From Bacteroidales bacterium (GTDB lineage: Bacteria > Bacteroidota > Bacteroidia > Bacteroidales > WCHB1-69): a stretch of DNA of 64,000 nucleotides. Position numbers and translations under genes: made by a program. Numbering within the stretch: position 1 is the first letter of the stretch; each line of letters opens with the position of its first letter. The stretch is from assembly GCA_017615795.1 (NCBI GenBank), contig JAFZZK010000005.1, positions 62,001 through 126,000 of the forward strand, in the 5' to 3' direction. This document shows positions 55,501 through 64,000 of the stretch, one piece after another. A model generated the notes under the pieces. The model saw nothing but the letters and a program-made list of their open reading frames with translations, did not search any database and was not told the DNA's origin.

Positions 55501-58500
55501 ATAAATGACAGGCGTTGTGTCGGGCGGTGTTGTGAGGGTGTTGACGTAAGGAGGTGTAGCCTCAACAGTAAAAGGTTGGTTGGTACAGGCAATATCTTCT
55601 CCCTTTACCTCCAATTCAGTAGGTCTTGTTCCTGTAATACAAATGTTGTCAATTTTGAAATAGCTATCAAAAGCAGACAAACACACTATTCCCAAGTTTG
55701 AAATTGATTTTGCTGCACCATCAAACTCCAGTTTAATATAGAGAGTGGTTGCATTGTCAACCGCATTTGCTGACTGCTCTGATAAATCCAATTCAAAAGA
55801 TTTATTGTCAATTGCACTGGTTAATTCTTCTTCAATTCTTCCTTCTGTAAAGTTTGTAAAACTACTATTATCAAAGCTATATGATAATTGTACGGTAGTA
55901 AAACCGTGGTCAGTAGCACTGGTTCTCTCTATGCCATAATTAAATCTTAATTTAATATTACCACGATCAGAAGTTGAGGTTTTAAGTACAATACTTTTGC
56001 CATTGTTGTAATGTATTGTACAATTATCCTGAACGCCGTTAATCAAACCCAATGATTTGCCATCAGTAGGAACGAACGATGTAAAACTACTGGTTAAATT
56101 ACCCTCGCCGTTGCTGTTAGAACCATTCCATCCGCCATACAAAATCTGTGAACCGGGTATCGAGCCATTTACGTCAGCCGAAATCGGAGAAGTAATATTG
56201 TTGAAAGAGGTCCATCCGGCAATCAGTTCTTCGTTGTCCTCAAATCCGAACTGGTTCCACTCGTGTACGTACAGATTCAAAGTCACCACACTATCGCAGC
56301 CGGTCACGGCCTCCAGCGTTTGGGTGTAGGTGCCGCTTGTATTGTAGCTGTAGCTGTGCCCTTTGGTGTCACTAATGATGTAGTTGCCGCCGCAAATGGT
56401 TTGGTTGTCTGTCACGGCATATACAGGATTCACCAGGATGCTGCCGTCAAAAGAGTTGGGGGCAGCGCAAACCGTCTGTGCATCGGGGTGCAACTCCACG
56501 TGGAAGGTATAGGTGGCAGGTTCAGTGGGAGTGCCTTCAATAACGGTGGTGCCGTTTCCGCTCGTTACAGTCACGCCGGCAATCTGATTGGCATCTTGGC
56601 CGTCCTTTGTAAATGTAACCTGCGGAGCACAATCGCCGCTATGGCTGAAGGTAACCGCATCCATAGCGCTGTTCTGGCAAACAACCTGATCCAAATCGCC
56701 GCTGTCGTGGCCGAGGTGTGCGGTGTAGGTAATCGTCAGCGTCACGGGCACGCGGGCACTCAAACAACTGTTGTTCGGGTTGTATTGGGCCACATAATAG
56801 GTGAATACACCCTCATTGGCCAGAGAGACGGTCGGCGCGGCAATGGACGTGGTGGAAGTGGCATCGGCATACCAACGCAACTCGTAGTCCGGGTCGGTGG
56901 TGCTAACCATAGTGGAGAAAAAAGCGGTGCCGTCGGGAGCAGGACACACGTCTGCGGCGGGGCTCACGGAAGGGATATCCACCGTGATAATCTCCAAATC
57001 TTTCTCAGGACTGATGGCGTCACAACCCTGTGCATTGCTGATCAGAGTTCTGTATTGCACATTGCCCGTGCTGAGGAAGTTGGAAGCCGTGATAGTCGTG
57101 CCCGTGGTCGTGTTGTAAGTGGCCTCGGCATCTGAGATGGCAACCCAAGACGAGGATCCGTCAGCCTTGAACTCCCAATTGTAAGTGTAGCCGTTGCCTA
57201 CACCGCCGACAATGCTGGCAGCCGTAAGCGTGACCTCTCCGTTAGGACAGATGGAGGTGGCAACACTCAATGTAGGAACAGCAATAGTGGGATCTTCACT
57301 GACCGTTACCGTAACAGGGGTCGTGTTAACAACACAGGCTGCATCGTTGAAGTACACAACGGCAGCATAAATAGAATAGGAGCCTGCGTCAGACAGTTCT
57401 TGGGTGTAGGTGGCCGTGTTTGCGGCTGGGGCTGCAGCGGCACCGTCCTTGGAAATCATCCAGTTGAAAGTTGTGGCAAGATTGTGGGGAGCAGCCACAC
57501 CAGACAAAGTGTAATCGTCACCTGTTACTTCCACGCTACCACCCTCGCAGAGTTCCGTGTAGTTGGCGGTGGGAGTGGCATAATTGGCAGGTAATACCAC
57601 TACATTTAAGGTATAGCTGCCAGTGGCGGCCACTGCCTCGGCGCAGCCGATAGTGGCATAACGCTTGAAAACGTAAGTGCCATTTTCGGTCAAGCTGATG
57701 TCATCTTGTGTAAGTTCGTTCTTGTCGCTGTTGGCCACTGCGGTTTCAGCGCCACCGTCCTTGCTATAGCGCCATTCGTAAACAATGGTGCCGGAAGATG
57801 TCGTGGAGGCATCGGTCACGCTGCCAATAGTGAAACTGCTCGCAGTACATATATACTTGGAACCAGCGGTGATGGCACCCGGATCAACGGAAGATACGTT
57901 AACGGTGTACTGTCCCAAAGAAGCCACTTTCTGTCCCAACACATTGACGTAGCGGGTGAAAACGTATGTGCCCATCTGGTTAAGCGTCAAGTCTTCTTGG
58001 GTAAGCTCGAGTTTGTCGACATCCAGACTCACTTCGTCAGCACCATTCAGAGAATATCCCCAAGAGTACTCAATGTTCTGTTCTGAAATGGCATCAGCAG
58101 CCGAGGTGTTGAATACGGTATAATTGGCACAAGGAGCTACAGCTGTGGAGCCGTCGGCAATCTCGCCCGTGCTTGCCCAATGTGCGTATAAGGTGACGGC
58201 AACGGTAGAAGTGCATTTTGTAGTGGCAGTTACTTGTGTGCCGCCAGCAGCTGCGGTAAACCAACCTAAGAAGATGTGATTTGGGCGGGTTGGTGACGTA
58301 AGATTGTTGCCGTATGTATTGTAGTAAAGTACATCAAAGGTGTTCGCAGCAGGAGCACCCACATAGTTCAAATCCAAAGATACTGTAAGAGTGAGAATTT
58401 CGTATGTGATGATGACACGACCGTCTGCACCTTTGCCACCAGTATAATTGTTCAAACTCCTGCCTGCAGCACCAGAACCGCCGCCGCCATAATTGGAACC

Positions 58501-59163
58501 GTCGTTTCCATTGGAGCTATATGTCACGCCGTTTCCTCCTGCGCCGCCACCTTCTGCTTTAGCTTCACCGCCATTGCCTCCGGAAGAGTTTGAGGAGGCG
58601 TTCTTTCCTGGATTTCCTTCACCAGATGTGCCGGCGCCGCCGCCGCCACCACCACTGGCGCTAGTTGCACTTAAAGTGCCGCCTTGTCTTCCAGTACCAC
58701 CCTTACCGCCACTAAAGCCAGTTCCCTTAATTACTGAGCCGCCGTTTGCGCCGGCGTTAGTATTATTGTTTGGGCTCTTTCCGCCGCCGGCATTCACGTA
58801 TGCATTGTTTTCGTTGGAGACAGTAACATAACTGTTTCCACCTGCAGAACCCCCACTACCGCCAGCACCAACATTGTATTTAATGATAGAGCCGGGTGTA
58901 ATGGAAATGGCGGTAGTGTATTTGGCGTATGCGCCGCCACCACCACCACCGCAACCGGTCTTGTTGGTAGAGTTGCCGCCACCACCACCACCGCCCCAAG
59001 CTTCAAGCTGGGTAACTCTCCACGTTCCGGCAGGGGCTTCCCACTCGCCGGAACCTGCATCAGTGTACGGCTGTGTTTTAGTTTCAATGTTTTGGTTTTG
59101 TGCCTGCGCAATACCTGTCAACAGGCAGCATAGCATCATGGTCAGGATGAAAAGTTTTTTCAT
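52558..59163 (-). CDS. Giant glycine-rich surface protein with InlB-type repeat and C-terminal FISUMP domain
   Basis: 2201 residues from the ATG at 59163, which starts the signal peptide (1-21, ending AQA). Residues 39-253 are a glycine-rich domain with long Gly runs. Residues 258-329 form one InlB/Listeria-Bacteroides repeat ending TLYAHW. The middle (about 340-1980) holds many Ig/PKD-like modules with SxTVxV strands and recurring CDSVVTL-type segments, plus three lectin/jelly-roll-like modules that contain YYKFSESD or YSFDNSS strands. The last 200 residues are a FISUMP domain (VRIGLTCWMRENLKT...RCVKDK). It is a probable adhesin or matrix protein. No type IX sorting domain follows FISUMP. 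The gene has its own promoter and terminator. Confidence 0.85.
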   Translation of the reverse strand: MKKLFILTMMLCCLLTGIAQAQNQNIETKTQPYTDAGSGEWEAPAGTWRVTQLEAWGGGGGGGNSTNKTGCGGGGGGAYAKYTTAISITPGSIIKYNVGAGGSGGSAGGNSYVTVSNENNAYVNAGGGKSPNNNTNAGANGGSVIKGTGFSGGKGGTGRQGGTLSATSASGGGGGGAGTSGEGNPGKNASSNSSGGNGGEAKAEGGGAGGNGVTYSSNGNDGSNYGGGGSGAAGRSLNNYTGGKGADGRVIITYEILTLTVSLDLNYVGAPAANTFDVLYYNTYGNNLTSPTRPNHIFLGWFTAAAGGTQVTATTKCTSTVAVTLYAHWASTGEIADGSTAVAPCANYTVFNTSAADAISEQNIEYSWGYSLNGADEVSLDVDKLELTQEDLTLNQMGTYVFTRYVNVLGQKVASLGQYTVNVSSVDPGAITAGSKYICTASSFTIGSVTDASTTSSGTIVYEWRYSKDGGAETAVANSDKNELTQDDISLTENGTYVFKRYATIGCAEAVAATGSYTLNVVVLPANYATPTANYTELCEGGSVEVTGDDYTLSGVAAPHNLATTFNWMISKDGAAAAPAANTATYTQELSDAGSYSIYAAVVYFNDAACVVNTTPVTVTVSEDPTIAVPTLSVATSICPNGEVTLTAASIVGGVGNGYTYNWEFKADGSSSWVAISDAEATYNTTTGTTITASNFLSTGNVQYRTLISNAQGCDAISPEKDLEIITVDIPSVSPAADVCPAPDGTAFFSTMVSTTDPDYELRWYADATSTTSIAAPTVSLANEGVFTYYVAQYNPNNSCLSARVPVTLTITYTAHLGHDSGDLDQVVCQNSAMDAVTFSHSGDCAPQVTFTKDGQDANQIAGVTVTSGNGTTVIEGTPTEPATYTFHVELHPDAQTVCAAPNSFDGSILVNPVYAVTDNQTICGGNYIISDTKGHSYSYNTSGTYTQTLEAVTGCDSVVTLNLYVHEWNQFGFEDNEELIAGWTSFNNITSPISADVNGSIPGSQILYGGWNGSNSNGEGNLTSSFTSFVPTDGKSLGLINGVQDNCTIHYNNGKSIVLKTSTSDRGNIKLRFNYGIERTSATDHGFTTVQLSYSFDNSSFTNFTEGRIEEELTSAIDNKSFELDLSEQSANAVDNATTLYIKLEFDGAAKSISNLGIVCLSAFDSYFKIDNICITGTRPTELEVKGEDIACTNQPFTVEATPPYVNTLTTPPDTTPVIYKWERIVNGTSTVLDETSSKLVDNDVPAGNYQYKVSVGESPCGQSATLNVQGIEPAYNLGVVRHAQVCSNRLGHESNFDYIDPDCQYVDGMFIVTPDLEDMRTPGTYTCQLSIPSSNPCDSVITLELEVLKAFDTTIVANICLGETYNLYGFDITPTVEGITYYTSDPTWTCSTGCDSIYRLTLITSSVRKTLESEYDVTLAAWPMDNGTTNFSAACGVKTSGSSFITGTSTNSPKFDLETNNGRTPTSDYCYAAASNNKGLRWPNLSSTCSGSSAFGGGGGNPTYKDFSGLYFEIKIDPYDYSNLKLKFDYKRDNASTSNAQAFNKVNYYYKFSESDSYHSLGAANINSTNWASQSLDFSSASTQDEHEMYLKVEFTGGNPGGTESCGLLQGSKYLPSYITVDNVMIWGDRIARATLDGTAQTCSDTYVCEGDNVTFNCQGDDTYFKFYVVDATANKDTAFNGETTLTLTPAQTTTYYIKAVEQTTMCDSVWGPFNVELIKKPTISYVSGSNDEGICGNNVFDIKISIEDAASYTFTWLTSGQVVPEGIDFNNNNDTITIGGAFTNGGSANYYIEANPDNRCSTGSVTQNGTIASRVMPTFTQTLGSDTVCQGDTMQFVISNMDNLNFTLVPEDERFAWTTATATLSNKDTLAYRADEATHTARHYLTVKQNGCTTVDSIDIVVYNLVGDTLRLHGGHYVMNYGDIFLDADSLELPDLMHNGEAVPEIMIASITQSGGAKIYPNNMTDLTTTIMWTITDQCGKQHTRVQTLTFELPPCGDADHYTVTDVDGNTYSTVRIGLTCWMRENLKTLHYADGTPVAKAMGYVNSDFQNADNTADIFGRLYSWYSAMNLPEGSTAIPTTNEFGHVQGVCPDGWFVPTPEYFMSLHDIDMDHMRTNTYWLDGGGDNSTEFSIMPGGYYNSSNDRYENILGNAYFWTTDLSGSGTPKTFEADCHCYKWQVYDYSPGNALSIRCVKDKD

Positions 59164-59236
59164 ATAAAAAAGTTTAGATTCTAATATTCTTTTATGAGAA
59201 AATAAAATATAATTTTGCAATTTTGGCAAATAATCA

Positions 59237-59245
59237 GCAAAGATA
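59237..59245 (-). promoter_or_regulatory. -7 box of the giant surface-protein gene
   Basis: The minus strand reads TATCTTTGC, 73 bases upstream of the ATG at 59163, leaving a leader of about 65 bases. It also shows that the frame extending to 59229 overruns the leader. Confidence 0.75.
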
Positions 59246-59399
59246 TTCTTTTTATCAACATAAGCAACATTTTACGAAACAAAATAAGTGAAATTATTGA
59301 TTTCTAATAAATTAAAAATATTAAAAAATGTTAATGTGAAAAATTGCATGTGAATCCATTTCTATTATCATGGAGCTGTCCTCATATTCTTTTTTTGAG

Positions 59400-59408
59400 T
59401 ATTTTTGC
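59400..59408 (+). promoter_or_regulatory. -7 box of sbcDC
   Basis: TATTTTTGC, 56 bases before the sbcD ATG. Confidence 0.8.
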
Positions 59409-59464
59409 GGCTGCAAAATCTATGGTTTGCACCAAATCAAACTATAAAAACACAATAAAAAAGA

Positions 59465-60616
59465 ATGAAAATACTACATCTTTCAGACCTGCATCTTGGA
59501 AAACGCGTGAACGGCTTCCCCATGTTGGAAGATCAAAAGTTCATCCTTGATCAAATCCTCAGACAAATAGACGACATGCAACCGCAAGCCGTCATAATCG
59601 CGGGCGACGTGTACGACAAGTCCGTGCCGGCAGCGGAAGCGGTGGAGCTCCTCGACGAATTCCTCTGCGATCTTGCAAAACGGAGACTGCAGGTGTTCGT
59701 CGTCAGCGGCAACCACGATTCCGTGGAACGACTGGCCTTTGCCTCCCGTCTCATAGAAAACAGCGGTGTCCACATCGCCCGCGTCTACGACGGACACGTG
59801 GAACCCGTCGTGCTGCAGGACGAAAACGGACCCGTGAACATCTACATGATGCCCTTTGTGAAACCCTTCGTCGTGAAAGAGCTTTTCCCCGATGAAAGCA
59901 TCAGCACTTACACAGACGCGCTCTCCGTTGCCGTGAAGCAGATGAACGTCAACGAGCATGAACGGAACATGTTAGTCGCGCACCAGTTTGTGACGGGCAC
60001 CAAAGGCGTGGCCGGCGTGCGCCGCTCCGATTCCGAAGACGTCTCCGTAGGAGGTCTCGACAATGTGGACGCCTCCGCGTTCGCGCCATTCGACTATGTG
60101 GCACTCGGCCACATCCACAGCCCGCAAAGCATCGACGGCTACGACCATATCCGCTATTGCGGATCGCCGCTGAAATACTCCTTTTCGGAAGCCAAACACA
60201 AAAAGTCCCTTATCGTTGTGGATTTCGGCCCAAAGGGCAACCTCAGCATCACTCCCATCCCGTTGACCCCCAAGCACGACATGCGCGAAATTCGCGGCAC
60301 CTACGAGCAACTCACGGACGCCCACTACTACACGGGCACCGCCACCGACGACTACCTCCATGTCACACTCACTGACGAGCAGGATGTGGTGGACGCCTTG
60401 GCCAAACTGCGCACCATCTACCCCAACATCATGTTACTGGATTACGACAACAACAGGACCCGCAACTCGAAAGTGGTTACCGGCAGCGCCGACATGTCGA
60501 AAAGCCCGATAGATATCATTTCAGAATTCTTCAAAACGCGCAACGGCGACACGGAAATGACCGACGAGCAGAGGAAATACGTACAAACATTAATTGACAA
60601 TATCTGGGAGGACTAA
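59465..60616 (+). CDS. sbcD: SbcD (Mre11-type) nuclease subunit
   Basis: 383 residues of the calcineurin-like metallophosphoesterase fold. The metal motifs DLHLGKR (8-14), GDVYD, GNHDS and GHIH appear in order. With SbcC it forms the hairpin- and double-strand-end nuclease that removes DNA palindromes. The C-terminal cap domain (about 275-383) binds SbcC. The sbcC ATG follows two bases after the stop. Confidence 0.95.
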   Translation: MKILHLSDLHLGKRVNGFPMLEDQKFILDQILRQIDDMQPQAVIIAGDVYDKSVPAAEAVELLDEFLCDLAKRRLQVFVVSGNHDSVERLAFASRLIENSGVHIARVYDGHVEPVVLQDENGPVNIYMMPFVKPFVVKELFPDESISTYTDALSVAVKQMNVNEHERNMLVAHQFVTGTKGVAGVRRSDSEDVSVGGLDNVDASAFAPFDYVALGHIHSPQSIDGYDHIRYCGSPLKYSFSEAKHKKSLIVVDFGPKGNLSITPIPLTPKHDMREIRGTYEQLTDAHYYTGTATDDYLHVTLTDEQDVVDALAKLRTIYPNIMLLDYDNNRTRNSKVVTGSADMSKSPIDIISEFFKTRNGDTEMTDEQRKYVQTLIDNIWED

Positions 60617-60618
60617 CC

Positions 60619-63375
60619 ATGAAACCTATAAAACTCACCTTGGCCGCATTCGGCTCCTACATCCACGAGACCACCATCGACTTCACGAAACTGGGTAAAA
60701 ACGGCCTTTATCTGATTGCCGGCGACACGGGCGCGGGCAAGACCATGATCTTCGACGCCATCACCTACGCACTGTACGGCAAGCCCAGCGGCACCGACCG
60801 CACGGCCAACGATTTGCGCTCCGACTATGCCCAGGACAAAGACCGCACCTTCGTGCGCTTCACCTTCTCGGTGGGCGGGCAAGAATACACCGTGACACGC
60901 CATCTGCCCTACCTTCGTCCTGTGGAAAGGGGAAGTGGATTCACGACCGCAAAAAGCAACGCCAGACTGGAGTTCTCCGATGGCACGCCTTCCATCGAAG
61001 GCATTGAGGCCGTCAACCGGAAGGTGATTGAAATCATCAAGCTGGCCGACACGCAGTTCTCCCAAATCGAGATGATTGCGCAAGGCGCCTTCCGCGAACT
61101 CCTCAGCGCCAGCACGGAAGATCGCATCAAAATCTTCCGGAAACTATTCCAGACCGAACGCTACGAGAGGCTGCAAAACAAGCTGAAAGAAGACCTGAAG
61201 ACGCTGAAAGACACCCTTAAAACCAAGGAGACTGAACTGAAACAGGAGACCAAGCACATACAGTGCGCAAAAGATGACCCCGAGGCGGAATTTCTGCGAC
61301 TATCCTTGGAAAACGGTCTGTTGGAAAACCTTTGGACGGAACTCATCGACCGCATCTTGAGCCGCGACAACAAGGCCGACAACGACATAGAGCAACAGAT
61401 TAAAAAGACAGAGGAACGCCTCAAAGATCTGGACTCCCTGATCGGCAAAGCAGGGATGCAGGAAAAACTGCACCAGACCGAAGAGTTGAAAAAACAAAAG
61501 GAGAACGATAAAATTGCATTGGAAAAAAAGCTGCAAGAAGCCAAAGAAAAACAACCTGAAATCGACAAACTCGCCCAAGAGGTCGGCACCATCACAGGCA
61601 GCTTGGGCGACTACGATACCTTGGCGGAGAAAAAAAACTTGCAGAAAAATCTGCAGACCGGAATCAAGAAAACGGCGGAGGCCATTCAGAAAGGGACAGA
61701 TGCGAACCTGGGGTTGGACAAAGAGATCAAGAAGCTGAAAGACGAACTGGCAGGGTTGGCCAATGCCGGCACTCAAAAAGTGACATTGGAAAACGAGAAG
61801 AAGGTGCTGGAAACGGAGAAAACCAACTTGCAGAACCTTCACCAAAACATACTCAAAATACAAAAGGATTGCGACCTGTTTCGCAAAGTGCAGGGCGAAT
61901 ACAATAAAGCATACGGGGAAGCGCAGCAAAAGAAGGCCCTGGCAGACGAGAAGGAGAAGGCCTTCCTGGACGAGCAGGCCGGCATCATGGCCGAAACATT
62001 AGAGGAGGGCAAGCCCTGTCCGGTGTGCGGCTCCGTCCACCATCCTCACAAAGCCGTAAAATCCACCGCCGCCCCCACGGAAGATGAGGTGAAAAAAGCG
62101 AAAAGGGAAGCGGAGACAGCCCAGGCAGAAGTTGCATCCAAAAGTCAGGCTGCCGGTGAGATCAAGGGACAAATCAAAACCGCCCAAGATGCCGCCGAGA
62201 AGGAAATCCGCACCCTGCTGGGCGAATGTAACATAAAGGATGCCCCGAAACGCATCACCACCCGACTTAAAGAGATCACCTCCTCCATAGAGGACATCGT
62301 GAAGAAGATCCAGGCAGAAGTGGACAACATCGCGCGGAAAGAATTGCTAAACAAACAGATTCCCGAAAAAGAGAAAAAACTTGACGACGACAAGCAGAAG
62401 GTTGCCGAGATGGACAAGAAACTGGTTGCCGACAAAACGGCACTGCAGCAAACCGACACGTTGGTCAATGAGCTTGCAAAGAAACTACCGTACGCCGACA
62501 AGACCGCCGCGATGGCCGAAATCGAAAAACGGAACAAGAAAGCCGCCAACATCAAGCAAGACATCGAAAATGCACAGAAGCATTTCAACGACAGCGTGAA
62601 CGAGATCTCCACATTGGGGGGCAGCATCAAAGAGCTTAAGAAGCAGCTTGAAGGAACGCCCGCCATCGACAAGGCTGCCGTGGAAACCGAAAAGAGCACC
62701 CTTACAGAGAGAAAGGGGACCCTAAGCAAGGAGGCGCAAGACGTCAAGACCCGCATCAGCAACAACAGCAACACCAAGCAAAACATCGCCGGTGTGGTGA
62801 AACGGATATCCGAACTCAACAACCACATTAGATGGATGAGCACGTTGGTGGACATCATGACGGGCCAGAACAAGGGCTCAAGCAAGGTGATGTTGGAGAC
62901 CTACGTGCAGATGAACTACTTGGACCGCGTGGTCGCCTACGCCAACACCCGCTACATGCAGATGTCATCCGGCCAATATGAGCTGAAACGGGCCGACAGC
63001 ACCGGCGGAGGCCGGCAGCAGCAAGGCTTGGACCTAAACGTGCTGGACCACCACACCGGCAAGGAACGCAGTGTAAACAGCCTTTCCGGCGGCGAGGCAT
63101 TCATGGCATCCCTCTGCCTGGCCTTGGGACTGAGCGACGCCGTGCAAGCCTCTGCCGGCGGCATCCGCCTCGACAGTCTCTTTGTGGATGAAGGCTTCGG
63201 CTCCTTGGATGGTGAATCCCTCCAGCACGCCCTCCGCGCCCTGTCCGACCTCACCGAAGGCGACCGCCTCGTGGGACTTATCTCCCACGTTTCCGACCTT
63301 GACGAGAAAATCGACAAGAAAATCATTGTCACCAAAGACGATGTCGATGGCAGCAGCGTCACTATTGTGACATAG
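60619..63375 (+). CDS. sbcC: SbcC (Rad50-type) ATPase subunit
   Basis: 918 residues. Walker A GDTGAGKT (about 35-42) lies at the N-terminus. Two long coiled-coil arms (about 190-460 and 485-760) meet at the zinc hook CPVC (467-470). The signature SLSGGE and Walker B LFVDEGFGSLD are at the C-terminus. The head domains dimerise on ATP and gate SbcD. It is slightly shorter than the 1048-residue E. coli protein through shorter coils. It ends 22 bases before a convergent yitT gene. Confidence 0.95.
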   Translation: MKPIKLTLAAFGSYIHETTIDFTKLGKNGLYLIAGDTGAGKTMIFDAITYALYGKPSGTDRTANDLRSDYAQDKDRTFVRFTFSVGGQEYTVTRHLPYLRPVERGSGFTTAKSNARLEFSDGTPSIEGIEAVNRKVIEIIKLADTQFSQIEMIAQGAFRELLSASTEDRIKIFRKLFQTERYERLQNKLKEDLKTLKDTLKTKETELKQETKHIQCAKDDPEAEFLRLSLENGLLENLWTELIDRILSRDNKADNDIEQQIKKTEERLKDLDSLIGKAGMQEKLHQTEELKKQKENDKIALEKKLQEAKEKQPEIDKLAQEVGTITGSLGDYDTLAEKKNLQKNLQTGIKKTAEAIQKGTDANLGLDKEIKKLKDELAGLANAGTQKVTLENEKKVLETEKTNLQNLHQNILKIQKDCDLFRKVQGEYNKAYGEAQQKKALADEKEKAFLDEQAGIMAETLEEGKPCPVCGSVHHPHKAVKSTAAPTEDEVKKAKREAETAQAEVASKSQAAGEIKGQIKTAQDAAEKEIRTLLGECNIKDAPKRITTRLKEITSSIEDIVKKIQAEVDNIARKELLNKQIPEKEKKLDDDKQKVAEMDKKLVADKTALQQTDTLVNELAKKLPYADKTAAMAEIEKRNKKAANIKQDIENAQKHFNDSVNEISTLGGSIKELKKQLEGTPAIDKAAVETEKSTLTERKGTLSKEAQDVKTRISNNSNTKQNIAGVVKRISELNNHIRWMSTLVDIMTGQNKGSSKVMLETYVQMNYLDRVVAYANTRYMQMSSGQYELKRADSTGGGRQQQGLDLNVLDHHTGKERSVNSLSGGEAFMASLCLALGLSDAVQASAGGIRLDSLFVDEGFGSLDGESLQHALRALSDLTEGDRLVGLISHVSDLDEKIDKKIIVTKDDVDGSSVTIVT

Positions 63376-63397
63376 GGAAAATCCGGAAAACCAACAC

Positions 63398-64000
63398 CTA
63401 TTCTTCAGGCAGTGCCTTGAATCCCAAGCCCATAATCTCGGAACTCTCAATCACGTTCACGAAGGAGGCAGGGTCGAGGCGACGCAGGTTGGATTTGAGC
63501 TTTACAAGGTCTGTACGGTCGAGGGTGACATAAATCATCTGGCGCTCAACGCCCTGATAGAGCCCCGTGCCCGCGAAGATAGTGCCGCCGCGCTTCAAAT
63601 CGTGCAGGATGTATTCGCGCACCTCGCTCACCTTGTCGGTAACGATGAAGGCTGTCTTGTACGACTTGAGACCATCAACAATGAGGTCGATGATCTTGCT
63701 CTCGATGGCAATCAGGATGATGGAATAAATCGGGAGGCGGATTTGCTTGAAGGCGATGAGCGTGGTAAGGGTGATGCAGGAATCGACCACCAGCACCAGT
63801 GTGCCGAGGGAAATCTTGGTGTATTTGTGCAGGATCATGGAGATGATGTCGCTGCCGCCCGAGGTGGCACCCGACTTGAAGATGAGGCCGATGGCGACAC
63901 CGTAGATGACACCGCCCACCACTGTGTTCAAGAAATAGTCGGGGCGGAAGAATTGCTCGCTATGCGGGATCTGCACGAGTCCATGGATGCCCTCACTGCC
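63398..64000 (-). CDS. YitT-family membrane protein, 5' partial at the window edge
   Basis: The frame is open to base 64000, so the start is outside. The visible 200 residues are the second half of a YitT protein: membrane segments with GATSGGSDIIS (the family's GGxDI motif) and the DUF2179 domain (KRGGTIFAGTGLYQG, VIESSEIMGLGF). It is a diverged paralog of the yitT at 47759-48661. The GTG codon at 63976 is not the likely start because the reading frame continues upstream through family-like sequence. Confidence 0.85.
   Translation of the reverse strand, partial: GSEGIHGLVQIPHSEQFFRPDYFLNTVVGGVIYGVAIGLIFKSGATSGGSDIISMILHKYTKISLGTLVLVVDSCITLTTLIAFKQIRLPIYSIILIAIESKIIDLIVDGLKSYKTAFIVTDKVSEVREYILHDLKRGGTIFAGTGLYQGVERQMIYVTLDRTDLVKLKSNLRRLDPASFVNVIESSEIMGLGFKALPEE

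Larger units (their letters stand above)
59164..59464. other. 301-bp AT-rich divergent promoter region
   Basis: It separates the giant surface-protein gene from sbcD. It contains the two promoter boxes listed separately and A/T-rich leader sequence; I see no gene, array or strong dyad in it. Confidence 0.7.

Noticed and set aside
58493..58831. Proline-rich 112-codon frame on the + strand
   Set aside because: It is the exact antisense of the glycine-rich domain (GGN read backwards gives Pro/Ala codons).

Overview
The window is a chromosomal segment of a strictly anaerobic member of the Bacteroidota, most likely Bacteroidales. The evidence is: at least fifteen promoters with the Bacteroidota -7 box TAnnTTTGC and almost no Shine-Dalgarno sequences; the type IX secretion protein PorQ; a SusB-like GH97 glycosidase; a GH3-type serine hydrolase fusion; a FISUMP-domain surface protein; and rubrerythrin beside desulfoferrodoxin. 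I cannot name a genus from sequence alone. There is no sign of phage, conjugative element, insertion sequence or CRISPR. Apart from one AT-rich hicBA toxin-antitoxin pair, the region reads as a stable core chromosome.

Layout. 1-10191 (+): serine hydrolase (5' end off the window), tsaB, a UspA-like protein, purE, a repeat-rich spacer (3591-4263), an Omp85-type barrel, murB, a lipoprotein and an AsmA-like giant. 10243-23320 (-): GH97, a DegT-type aminotransferase, porQ, rubrerythrin, desulfoferrodoxin, an RseC/P-loop-kinase fusion, an MltD-like lytic transglycosylase, a MORN-type repeat protein, two paralogous lipoproteins, lgt and a YD-type repeat protein. 23418-26126 (+): a secreted unknown, manA, trmN6. 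26237-29604 (-): hicB, hicA and two class I aminotransferases. 29865-34171 (+): trxA, a POT peptide transporter, yicC, der. 34217-46644 (-): eleven genes in one direction, mostly tightly packed (ABC ATPase, small membrane protein, permease, YtrA-type GntR regulator, SppA, subtilase fused to a beta-barrel-like domain, LolD-like ATPase, two MacB-like permeases, MacA-like adaptor, TolC-like channel). 46902-48661 (-): ispE, yitT. 48781-48854: tRNA-Asn. 48934-59163 (-): pyrG, purF and a 2201-residue glycine-rich/FISUMP surface protein. 59465-63375 (+): sbcD, sbcC. 63398-64000 (-): a second yitT, cut by the window edge.

How the genes fit together. Much of the segment builds or remodels the envelope: MurB and MltD (peptidoglycan), Lgt and lipoproteins, the Omp85-like barrel, AsmA-like protein, PorQ, SppA and the MacAB-TolC-like exporter. 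Desulfoferrodoxin and rubrerythrin form an anaerobe's superoxide/peroxide defence. PurE, PurF and PyrG serve nucleotide synthesis; TsaB, TrmN6, Der and YicC serve RNA and ribosomes.

The most unusual things seen are: (1) short tandem repeats (7-, 8- or 9-bp units) in spacers just upstream of start codons inside operons, with the same octamer array also inside the GH97 coding sequence; (2) the subtilase/beta-barrel fusion embedded in an exporter operon; (3) the RseC/kinase fusion; (4) a near-perfect dyad just downstream of the -7 box of the GntR-containing operon.
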